Below, piece by piece: positions 9,490 to 17,597 of a DNA stretch of 64,000 nt (positions within the stretch are counted from its first letter, which is position 1; every line of letters starts with the position of its first letter). The DNA comes from Perkinsela sp. pyNocScin1 (taxonomy: Eukaryota; Euglenozoa; Kinetoplastea; Prokinetoplastida; Perkinselidae): positions 1 to 64,000 of the forward strand of contig CAXHTR010000008.1 of NCBI GenBank assembly GCA_964019655.1, written 5' to 3'. Both the position numbers and the translations under genes were made by a program. A model generated the notes under the pieces. That model had not been told where the DNA came from and made no database searches. It saw only the letters and a list, made by a program, of their open reading frames with translations.

Positions 9490-12270
9490 TCAGTTTTTAC
9501 TCGTAGAATTAAGTAAACCTACCACGCAGTTACACAGCTCTGGATATTTAGAGGCTTCCACATGATTCTGTGGATATTTCAAATCTCTAGCAAGCTTTTT
9601 AGCCACTTTCATCACGCTATTATGTCTTTTGAGCTTCGGGTATTGAAGCACTTCCTTAAAGAAGCGACATGCATAAATAAATGGAATATGATCAAGATCA
9701 TCAATGATAATATCGATGAGTGCCTTGAAAAGCTCGTCGCTTTCTGCTTTGATGGAAGCATAGCACTCAAAAATTTCCACAGCCATACCTGGTGATATCG
9801 CCTTCTTGAAGTATATGAGTCTGTGGGAGATCAATTTGATCAGGAGATGGTTGTAAACTTTAGATAAAGTGAAAATTTTGAGTACGTCGAGTGTCTCCTG
9901 CAGCGTCAAAAGAACTAGATGCTCCGCGATTCCAGGCAAGATTGAGTGGCAGTAGGCCGATGCTGGTACCTTGAGCCTCGCGAAGCACCCAAGGATAGTC
10001 TGCGTCTGTGACTGCGTAATCTCTTCCTTAAGCTCTATTAAGCGATTGACGATCACCACGAACAACTCTTCGTTTTTAGAATTTGTGCTAGCAAACCCTG
10101 TCATTATTTTGCAACACGTTGCTACGGAAAGTATTGGTGCATATGCGATAGCGCGTAACGATAGATCTTGGTAAAGCTCTGCACGCTTTTGAAAAACTTT
10201 CGAGCAAGCAAGGATAAGCTCACCGACCTCAGCTTCATCAAGCTCGTACTTTTTCTCCATGAGTAGCCCTAGAATTTTATCAAAAAGCTTCTTGTCGACT
10301 GTTTGAAGCTTGATGAAGCTAATGAAAGCTTGGAGAAGGTCCCCAACTGGTAGATCATACAAACCTTCGATAATTCTCGTCGAATAACATGAGATAAGCG
10401 CTTTGAAATGCAATGGCCGGGCCGAAATGGCGCATAGGATATGACATGCTTCCTGCGCCGACGCCTTCTTCGCCAACCAGCTTGCTTTGTCGATGATAAG
10501 CTGTTCGAAAACTCCCGTACAGAGCCGAAGCGGAATTTTCACAAGTGCCTGAAGCAAGCGGTAAATATCACTTGAGTCTACAAGAGCGATGTTCTTTTCA
10601 ACATGAATTTCAAGCGCTTTGAATGATGCATGCTCATGCTGGTTTATCTGTGCAAGCTTGTACAGAATATTGCAGCTCTCTTTGAGCGTAAAGCTATCTC
10701 GTAGCTGATAGACCCGATTCGCAACCGCATCGGTGAAGGTGACAGATATTACTGTGGCAAAACTGAAGATTTCCAGAATTTCTATGAGCTGGTGACGAGT
10801 GGCGAAGCGGACATAAGGTCTAATAAAGTCGATCAGCTCTGGCTGGCACCCGATCGCATGTTCTTCTGAACTCATAGACGCAAACGAAGCCATCACGACG
10901 ACTATTGCCTGATCACAAGTCAAGCTCTTGCCTCGCCTGAGCACAGATTTAAGATACGAACCCATAGAATGCACACAGCGCATTCCTGCTTTGTAGTATG
11001 CCTCAATCAAGGTAAGCTTAAGAGCATCATTCACTATCTGATCGTGCATTCGAAAAACAGGCTCGAGATAAGCTGCGAGAACTAAAATGACTTTTGCAGA
11101 CCCATACTCTTTCGAAAAAGTCTTATGGCAGCGAAGTAGTAATACAGTTAAGTGCTTCAAGGCATCGATATCAATAAGATCACTTGTAATGCAGGGCATT
11201 TTGCTAGGTAGGGTATTTTGTGATGCGCTTTCATACACCTCTTGCTTTTGCTTCTCATTAATGCCTGCTTTAAACAAGCAATCAGTCTTGATGAAACTCT
11301 TCGACACATGTAAAAGCAATTTATCTGTGTAATGCAAATAATGAACGCATGAGTGGAGGGTAGCAAGAAACTCTGTTGCATTCTCCCTAGTGTTCAGTGA
11401 TTTACAGCGATGGAGAAGCGCGGCGTTGAAGTTTTGAATACACCCGAAGGCCTTTTTCGCGAGACATGTTTGGATAAGGTTATCGAAAGCGGACTTTGAT
11501 AATGCGTTCATATCGAGCTTACTGAGGAAAGTATCAAAATGCTCTCGACGAAGGGGCAAGAACTGCAAGAGAACATGAGCTTGTGATGGTTGTACATTCC
11601 CTACAATGGAAGGTATACGAGCGTCCACATGCGCATTGAGTCGTGCGCATGTGTAAAGCCGGAAATGATTGAGGAAGCGCAATACACAGATAACATCATC
11701 AGGTTTTTTGATGATGCACCAGTTAGCACAGAGATTATCGAGGAGACTCTTTTGATACGACTCAACAGCTTCCTTGTCATCAAGAAATACAAGTGTGCTA
11801 CATAAAGAAAGGCCTTGGGGAAAACGGATTTTTTTTAGGCCAGAGATAGCGATTTTGATGAATCTAAGAGCAAGGTTACGTTCGATTTCCAAATACGTGC
11901 TGTCTTTTGAGGTACTCACAATACTGTGTGCTGCGGCTAAGCAGAGAATGCTAACATTATCTGCTCTCTTTTTTTCCCAGATTTCCAGTGCTTTCGAAAA
12001 ACTGCTGTGAACTGCGGGCCGATCGTTATTCGATAAGGAAATCTGCTTTAGATTATGTAAAATAGCATCATCTGCTATTTCTGCGGAAGTAGATGCATCT
12101 GAACCCTCTGCTTCAGTGCTCAATGCCTTGGTGCTCAAAGATCTTTTCAAAAAATTTGCTTGGTTAACACCAATCGAATGCAACAAAGTTGCTTGCCTTC
12201 TTATAACTGACTGTTGAGTCGCTTCAAATCGATAAATTAGTCTCTTTCTGACTACGGACACAGGCTTCAT
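9490..12270 (-). CDS. Large helical-repeat (HPR/FASTK-like) putative mitochondrial RNA-binding protein
   Basis: The 926-residue protein starts with a convincing mitochondrial presequence (MKPVSVVRKRLIYRFEATQQ, then more Arg/Ser-rich sequence to about residue 50). The rest is a long series of degenerate helix pairs of about 35-40 residues, for example VEIFECYASIKAESDELFKALI and QTILGCFARLKVPASAYCHS. This matches the heptatricopeptide-repeat/FASTK style of organellar RNA-binding solenoid. No RAP domain, nuclease motif or PPR consensus is apparent. Related proteins bind specific mitochondrial transcripts or help assemble mitochondrial ribosomes, and that is the likely role here. It is followed on the same strand by the shorter repeat protein at 7798-9408. 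Paralogy of the two is inferred from their shared style rather than from a measured alignment. Confidence 0.6.
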   Translation of the reverse strand: MKPVSVVRKRLIYRFEATQQSVIRRQATLLHSIGVNQANFLKRSLSTKALSTEAEGSDASTSAEIADDAILHNLKQISLSNNDRPAVHSSFSKALEIWEKKRADNVSILCLAAAHSIVSTSKDSTYLEIERNLALRFIKIAISGLKKIRFPQGLSLCSTLVFLDDKEAVESYQKSLLDNLCANWCIIKKPDDVICVLRFLNHFRLYTCARLNAHVDARIPSIVGNVQPSQAHVLLQFLPLRREHFDTFLSKLDMNALSKSAFDNLIQTCLAKKAFGCIQNFNAALLHRCKSLNTRENATEFLATLHSCVHYLHYTDKLLLHVSKSFIKTDCLFKAGINEKQKQEVYESASQNTLPSKMPCITSDLIDIDALKHLTVLLLRCHKTFSKEYGSAKVILVLAAYLEPVFRMHDQIVNDALKLTLIEAYYKAGMRCVHSMGSYLKSVLRRGKSLTCDQAIVVVMASFASMSSEEHAIGCQPELIDFIRPYVRFATRHQLIEILEIFSFATVISVTFTDAVANRVYQLRDSFTLKESCNILYKLAQINQHEHASFKALEIHVEKNIALVDSSDIYRLLQALVKIPLRLCTGVFEQLIIDKASWLAKKASAQEACHILCAISARPLHFKALISCYSTRIIEGLYDLPVGDLLQAFISFIKLQTVDKKLFDKILGLLMEKKYELDEAEVGELILACSKVFQKRAELYQDLSLRAIAYAPILSVATCCKIMTGFASTNSKNEELFVVIVNRLIELKEEITQSQTQTILGCFARLKVPASAYCHSILPGIAEHLVLLTLQETLDVLKIFTLSKVYNHLLIKLISHRLIYFKKAISPGMAVEIFECYASIKAESDELFKALIDIIIDDLDHIPFIYACRFFKEVLQYPKLKRHNSVMKVAKKLARDLKYPQNHVEASKYPELCNCVVGLLNSTSKN

Positions 12271-12372
12271 GAAATTACTATCATTTTAGCAGTAATCCTG
12301 ATGTGAAACGATGAAAAGAGATTATTTTTTCATACAGAGTTATAACATGTCATATTCAAGAGACCATTGGAA

Positions 12373-12813
12373 TCATTTCTTATCAGTTGAACCAAAGCCT
12401 TTTCGCCCACGTAATGTTGCACTGAGTTTATTTACAAGTGTCACATCAGGCGTTCGGATAACTTCCAAAATAAGCTGTGCAATACGGCTTCCAACGTCGA
12501 CCCGAAATTTGTGCCGACTGTGATTGAATAGAACAACCTTAACTTCTCCACGATAATCCGCATCAATCACTCCAGCGCCAACGTCAATAAAAGATTTAAC
12601 AGCGAGCCCTGACCGGGGCGCTATCCTTCCGTAAGTTCCAGCTGGTACTTGAATGGATAATGCTGTCGGTACGACGCCCTTGCCATGTGCAGGAATTGTC
12701 ATCTTTACTGCACTGTGGAGATCATACCCTGCAGCATGCATGGATTGGCGCTTCGGAACTTGCGCTACGGGAGAGAGTAGTTGAACACGAAGGCGGCCAC
12801 TGAGCTTATTCAT
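12373..12813 (-). CDS. DUT: dUTP pyrophosphatase, all-beta trimeric type
   Basis: A complete 146-residue dUTPase that hydrolyses dUTP to dUMP and pyrophosphate. All five conserved motifs of the trimeric family are intact: [40 protein letters not shown], with the catalytic Asp and uracil-sandwiching Tyr region; [21 protein letters not shown], the C-terminal arm that closes over the phosphates. The length matches the catalytic core of the family with no extra targeting peptide, so a nuclear or cytosolic role is likely. The start follows a pyrimidine-rich stretch and CACAG a few bases upstream. Well-studied trypanosomatids use an unrelated all-alpha dimeric dUTPase, so this type is unexpected if the organism is a kinetoplastid. 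Confidence 0.95.
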   Translation of the reverse strand: MNKLSGRLRVQLLSPVAQVPKRQSMHAAGYDLHSAVKMTIPAHGKGVVPTALSIQVPAGTYGRIAPRSGLAVKSFIDVGAGVIDADYRGEVKVVLFNHSRHKFRVDVGSRIAQLILEVIRTPDVTLVNKLSATLRGRKGFGSTDKK

Positions 12814-12891
12814 GAATAATAATCAACTGTGACAGATGTGTGAAAATTCTTGCCCGCCTGTAAATGCCCACTGTGCAAAATTATAACAGCT

Positions 12892-13839
12892 TTACGATTG
12901 CGGGACTGTTCCAGCTTTGACGTAGTCAGGATTCCATGAGAACTGCATGAGACTGAATGAGCTTGAGCAAACTAAGTCAGCATCGGCTATCTGGCTAATT
13001 TCATTGACCGGTAAATGCCGTGATCCGAAATGTGCCCCGATTAATGAAGCACAGTACAGAATCACAAAATCTAAATGGTCCTGAATATCATGGTGATCTA
13101 GAGACTCATTGCGCAGTTTTCGCAGTTTTACTAAAGCTTCATGTAAGGTTCTTTCTTTGGATGTAACAAAGCGTACAGTCCGTAAAATGCAAGCGGCAAT
13201 AGTGTCAATGTCTTTGCAATCGCCTTTTGAAAGCTTTAAGCCCATGTGCTCAACGAGATGCTCGGCATCCTTTGCTACTTCTTCCTTGAGAACTATGTGA
13301 ATGATTTTTTCAATGTTCTGCGCACATACGCCCTCGAGCGCTGTATTCTCCATAGGTCTCTTAGATTCCACTAAGTATCTTAAAATTATATGCTGGAAGG
13401 CGATTGTCCAGTCATAAATAGCAATATTATCTCTTTCTCGACTATTTTGGAGGAATTCGGCACCGATGGCACGTATTCGTATCGCGAGCTCACGCGTTGA
13501 CACGTAGGGATATGAGCAGGTCAATGGCATCGCGAGTGCACATAGCTCGTAAAGTGGATGACAGCCTCTGTGATTATATTGCTGAATGTATTGTCGTATG
13601 CTCTCAAGACGATCGAGATTAAGGGCTTCCCAATCAAGTATGCCACTATTGCCTGCGAGCGTCCTCAAAGATGGAAGAAAATTAGTCGCATACACATAAG
13701 AATGTGATGTGGGCTCGAGATTTTTTGAAGCCTTGGCTGGTGCGATGCACTGTGCATCAAAAAGTGACACCGATACGATCGAACCGACCTGTCTACTCTG
13801 TACACTGCTCAAATTCCGAAAAGGGGCCCGGTACCACAT
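12892..13839 (-). CDS. Divergent ADP-ribosylglycohydrolase (DraG/ARH)-like protein, probably inactive
   Basis: The 315-residue protein is helical and faintly follows the ADP-ribosylglycohydrolase fold. GSIVSVSLFDAQC (19-31) sits where the family has GxxxGxxxGDALG. DIDTIAACILRTVRF with ERTLHEALVKL (210-239) matches the family pattern of a Thr-Leu-Ala helix followed by an acidic EAL helix. CASLIGAHFGSRHLPVNEI (263-281) closely matches the family ending AGALxGAxxGxxxIP. The metal-binding Asp residues of the GGDTDT motif and of the N-terminal GDALG are not clearly kept, so activity is doubtful. The N terminus (MWYRAPFRNLSSVQSRQVGS) is basic and Ser-rich, suggesting mitochondrial import. The family assignment rests on pattern similarity by eye and could be wrong. 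Confidence 0.38.
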   Translation of the reverse strand: MWYRAPFRNLSSVQSRQVGSIVSVSLFDAQCIAPAKASKNLEPTSHSYVYATNFLPSLRTLAGNSGILDWEALNLDRLESIRQYIQQYNHRGCHPLYELCALAMPLTCSYPYVSTRELAIRIRAIGAEFLQNSRERDNIAIYDWTIAFQHIILRYLVESKRPMENTALEGVCAQNIEKIIHIVLKEEVAKDAEHLVEHMGLKLSKGDCKDIDTIAACILRTVRFVTSKERTLHEALVKLRKLRNESLDHHDIQDHLDFVILYCASLIGAHFGSRHLPVNEISQIADADLVCSSSFSLMQFSWNPDYVKAGTVPQS

Positions 13840-14021
13840 TCTCCCAGTGATTCTTTACTTCATTCAAATTGAGGGCAAATAAAGAAAGAGTAAGCATAGG
13901 ATTGGAACACAAAGTAAACCATTAAAAAGGAGAACTCGAGTTGAGTCGCTACAAGTTATAAATAGAGGTCCAGCTCAACGAATATCGCAAATCAGAAATG
14001 CTTCATACATTTTTTGCTGTG

Positions 14022-15503
14022 CTAGCCCACAACACCTTCACACTTAAACTCTTCCATTCCAGGTTCGAGAAGTTTTGCGAACGATACCGCGAAGTCGTAT
14101 ATCTTAGATGCGATGGCAGATGCGTCAGTCTTCTCCTTCGGTGGAATGGCTGCGAGAAGTTCATATTCGAGACGCTCGCCCTGGTTGCAGTTATTGGTGG
14201 TGAGCACTGGTGTACGCTTTGTTTGTAGCATACGAATATTAAGGCCAGTTTCTGCGTCGAAAGTGTTCCATGAGGCGATAGCACGCTCTGCAACGTACTG
14301 AATATCACCCAGTTCTGGGGCGAGCACACTCTCCACAGTATCATTTTTGAATTTCAAGACTTCTGCCTCATAGTACGGTGACGCGATACGCTTTTTTAGT
14401 GGCGTCCTTCCCCGGATCATAAACCGGACATCTGGCATCTTACCCCGAATGTATTGTGTCACAAGGTGTCTATCCCATGAGCGCAAGACTTCAAGCGGCT
14501 GCAAATTCGAGTCTAGCTCGAGGACAATGGGATCACGCGGTCTTCTAATCATGACGAGGTAAGAAGTTGTTGCCTCTTTTTCGACGACGAAACCATTTTT
14601 CTTTAAAAACTGCCCAATAGCCTCTGTGTTATTCTCATGCGCCAATGCTACAAATCGCACGCATTTAGGCTCTGCCAGGGCTTTTTGTGCAGACCAGATG
14701 GGCACCACTGATTTTTTGAAGACCACGGCCTGCTGAATATTCTTGATTAGGGTTCTTCCAAAGGTAGCATTGATATTGCCTTCGTGGCCCATATTCCACA
14801 TGTTGTTGATTGCCCATGAACACGAGCGCACAAAGCGCTGCTGATTAGATTCTATCGCATTACTTTTTCCTATGGTAAATGCTTGCTTATTGTCAAAGTG
14901 TCCGGGAAGTTTTGACTTTTTCAACGGAAGCAAACGAATGTCTGCAGAAAAGTTTTCGTGTAAAAGCTGCGTCGCTCGGACGTCCATCGCACCCTGAAGT
15001 TCTGTCACTTGTGCGTCTACTGAGCGCTCGATAAAATCAAAGGCTATTTTATTTTCAAAGGAGGGGTCAGGGCCCCAGTCACCGTAAACGTCAGCTTCCT
15101 CAAAGAGATCGCTAGAAGAAGCACTTCCGCTTTCTGCGTCAAATAATGAAATGGCACTATCATCTTGCTTGACGAGGGAGGGCTGCGATACGCTCATGAC
15201 TTCCTCTACCTTTCGAACCAACGCGGTTTTCTTCTCGCCACTGGTGAAATTCGCCTTCTGTGCTGACAAAAATGCCTCTAATTCTCCTTGAGAGAGAGAA
15301 AAGAGATTGCCTTCGTTCCACAAGGACCAAATGGTATCCATCGACACGCTTTTGCTTGCTTCTTGGCGGAGCGTCGTGAAAGTGCTAAACGAAGCAATCG
15401 GAAAGTGCAGTGAGCATTGTCCCAAATTTTCATTGATGCCCCAAGCTTTCAGACGGTGACTGGCAATGACTGATCTGTATCGCAAATAGTGAGATGACCT
15501 CAT
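14022..15503 (-). CDS. SAP-motif protein, putative mitochondrial nucleic-acid-binding factor
   Basis: The 493-residue protein opens with an Arg/Ser/His-rich, acid-poor segment (MRSSHYLRYRSVIASHRLKA), which suggests mitochondrial import. Residues ~60-105 contain LFSLSQGELEAFLSAQ and then KKTALVRKVEEVM, a good fit to the SAP helix-extension-helix (Leu-rich helix, short turn, basic second helix) used to bind DNA or RNA. An acidic linker follows. The C-terminal ~270 residues are mixed alpha/beta with alternating strands (VRFVALAH, SYLVMIRR, DVRFMIRGRTPL) that I cannot place. The length is similar to that of the gRNA-binding-complex subunits of kinetoplastid RNA editing (GRBC1/GRBC2), but I see no decisive motif, so that link is only a suggestion. 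Confidence 0.5.
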   Translation of the reverse strand: MRSSHYLRYRSVIASHRLKAWGINENLGQCSLHFPIASFSTFTTLRQEASKSVSMDTIWSLWNEGNLFSLSQGELEAFLSAQKANFTSGEKKTALVRKVEEVMSVSQPSLVKQDDSAISLFDAESGSASSSDLFEEADVYGDWGPDPSFENKIAFDFIERSVDAQVTELQGAMDVRATQLLHENFSADIRLLPLKKSKLPGHFDNKQAFTIGKSNAIESNQQRFVRSCSWAINNMWNMGHEGNINATFGRTLIKNIQQAVVFKKSVVPIWSAQKALAEPKCVRFVALAHENNTEAIGQFLKKNGFVVEKEATTSYLVMIRRPRDPIVLELDSNLQPLEVLRSWDRHLVTQYIRGKMPDVRFMIRGRTPLKKRIASPYYEAEVLKFKNDTVESVLAPELGDIQYVAERAIASWNTFDAETGLNIRMLQTKRTPVLTTNNCNQGERLEYELLAAIPPKEKTDASAIASKIYDFAVSFAKLLEPGMEEFKCEGVVG

Positions 15504-15587
15504 AATGTTTTAGCTAAACTTACAAAAATCAAAATTTATGCGAAGAAATTCGTATAAATATTGCAGAATTTCGGGAAAACACTAGGA

Positions 15588-17510
15588 TCAAGCTGTACTC
15601 ATCTTTTTCTTTGCTGTACCTATCGAAGTTGAGTTAACTTTTGAAGCAAATCGAAGAGAGCTCAAAGTCTCCGACACATGTTCCTCAGCAGATGATATAT
15701 TGACGAGCAGCAAAACTTTGCTTCCTTCGCCCCCAAGGTAGTTTTGCAGGAGATATGTTAATTTACAGTTGCGAAATGGTATATGATGCGAGTCTGTGCA
15801 ATTATCTGTGAGTGATTCGCGCTTTTCTCTCTGCCCAAGCGCAGCAATAACATCACCCAGATGTGAGAGCGAGCGGTTGATGTTCACAGCTTCTTTCAGC
15901 TGCAAGCCAAGAGCCCCACTCTCCGAAACACGTTCTGAACCTGCAAGGTCGATCAGGCACAGAATACCATGTGTGCGCTGCTGCAATTTCGGATTAAACC
16001 CTTCTATTTTGATTGTGAATACGCTGTGTGATCGGCTTGATCGTTCATTGAGCTTTGTCCGAGCGGTGGTCCGATTCTTGTGTGCTGTTTGTAATATTTG
16101 GTTGAAGTCGCCATAGTTTCTTATCGAGACCACGGATACACCTGTAATTGTAGTATCATTCTTCCCATCGTGTCGAATCTCATGTTTCACCTCATTTCTA
16201 TCTATAATTGCCCGCCGGTAGTCCTCAGAATCAAGAAGAAGGTCGCGAATAACATCGTTATAGATCTCAACGTACGTGCACGAAAATTCAAAGCTCCATT
16301 CGAACCGTTCTGACAGTGTATTAGCTGCTTCACAAATTTTGCTAAAGGATCGTGGAATAACACCTTGGTTTTCGAATGTGCCTTCCATAGTGTACGTCTT
16401 GCCGCTGCCAGTTTGGCCGTACGCAAGGATGCATACGCGGTAGCCATCGACTGCACTCTCGATCAACGGCTCTATGTTTTGAAATACTTGCTCTTGCGCT
16501 GCGTTCGGACCATAGACATAGTCATACTTGAAGTTTATCGGCTTTTCGACAGTGCCGGTTGAGGTTGCGTTGGTCTTAAGTTGTACCAGCTCAATCGTAC
16601 GGTGATCAATGTCGTCTGTGAGGGAAATTTGAGCCCTCACTTTATCACCAAGAAGCGGCCGAACGCGACAATATACGCGAATATTACCCTTCATTTCTTC
16701 GATTTGCACCAGCAGCTTTCGCCGCGCTCTCTCGCCTTCTAAAATAAGTAAATCTTTAGCCTTTTCACGCTCAGTTGCATATGTTAGACTTCCTTGCGTG
16801 CTTCCAAGCATCGACTTTGCATCGCTGATAGAATTTTTGAGCGATTCTATTGTAGAGAGATGTATCGATTCTCGGTTCTCAAGCTCTGCAATTTTTAGGC
16901 GAAGTTTTTCGTTAGCAGCTGATGCGTCCGTCGCATCTTTTTTCAAATTACCCGACATGGAAAGCAAGACACTGATTTTTTCATTCAAGTACAAGATATC
17001 TTGGCGACCCTTGGCGATTTCATACTCAGCTCCAGTTATGTAAGGGATCGTTCCATAAATTACTTTCCAAAGATATTCTTGCGTATTTTCCATACGAGTT
17101 ATGCAACTGTCTTTCTCTTGTAATTTATGTATTGAGGCTTCAAGTTCTTCATGCGTGGACAAAACTTCGGCGTGAAATTTATCTATTTGAGTATTCTTTT
17201 CTTTGATCTGTTCATCATTCTCTGCTTGGTTGCTTGATGCTAGCTCCTTAAATTCTTTTAGCTTTTGCTGCTCTTGTTCGAGGAGCTGCATAGTTTCAGA
17301 TAGCTTTGTCCGCATCTTGCGTTCACTTGCAGTTGCAGTGAAAGCAACAGTTTCACTTTCTTTTTTATATTTATCGAATTCACCCTCGAGCTTTTTTAGA
17401 GCCACATCAGCACATTGTTTTTTCGCTAAATGCCGTGTCACCCCGCCAGCAGTTTCAGAAGAGCGATTCGGAATCGTTCGACTGGGCACTGGGCGTTTTC
17501 TAGCATTCAT
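15588..17510 (-). CDS. Kinesin-14 family C-terminal motor protein
   Basis: The 640-residue protein has a short basic N terminus (RKRPVPSRTIPNRSSE), a long coiled coil (about 35-270) and a C-terminal kinesin motor. The neck joins the motor at GNIRVYCRVRPLL, the hallmark of minus-end-directed kinesin-14 (Ncd/KIFC). The P-loop reads AYGQTGSGKTYTMEG (about 362), switch I is NERSSRSHSVF (about 493) and switch II is LIDLAGSERV (about 518). NISSAEEHVSETLSSLRFA completes the fold, so the ATPase should be active. Its role is probably spindle or microtubule cross-linking; the basic N terminus could be the second microtubule-binding site. It lies directly downstream of MCM2. Confidence 0.93.
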   Translation of the reverse strand: MNARKRPVPSRTIPNRSSETAGGVTRHLAKKQCADVALKKLEGEFDKYKKESETVAFTATASERKMRTKLSETMQLLEQEQQKLKEFKELASSNQAENDEQIKEKNTQIDKFHAEVLSTHEELEASIHKLQEKDSCITRMENTQEYLWKVIYGTIPYITGAEYEIAKGRQDILYLNEKISVLLSMSGNLKKDATDASAANEKLRLKIAELENRESIHLSTIESLKNSISDAKSMLGSTQGSLTYATEREKAKDLLILEGERARRKLLVQIEEMKGNIRVYCRVRPLLGDKVRAQISLTDDIDHRTIELVQLKTNATSTGTVEKPINFKYDYVYGPNAAQEQVFQNIEPLIESAVDGYRVCILAYGQTGSGKTYTMEGTFENQGVIPRSFSKICEAANTLSERFEWSFEFSCTYVEIYNDVIRDLLLDSEDYRRAIIDRNEVKHEIRHDGKNDTTITGVSVVSIRNYGDFNQILQTAHKNRTTARTKLNERSSRSHSVFTIKIEGFNPKLQQRTHGILCLIDLAGSERVSESGALGLQLKEAVNINRSLSHLGDVIAALGQREKRESLTDNCTDSHHIPFRNCKLTYLLQNYLGGEGSKVLLLVNISSAEEHVSETLSSLRFASKVNSTSIGTAKKKMSTA

Positions 17511-17597
17511 AAGATAAAGATATCAAATCTGCAGAGTATGGCGCATAAGAAATCAATCTTTTTTTGGACATGATGGGAGTCATTATTCACTGAATGC

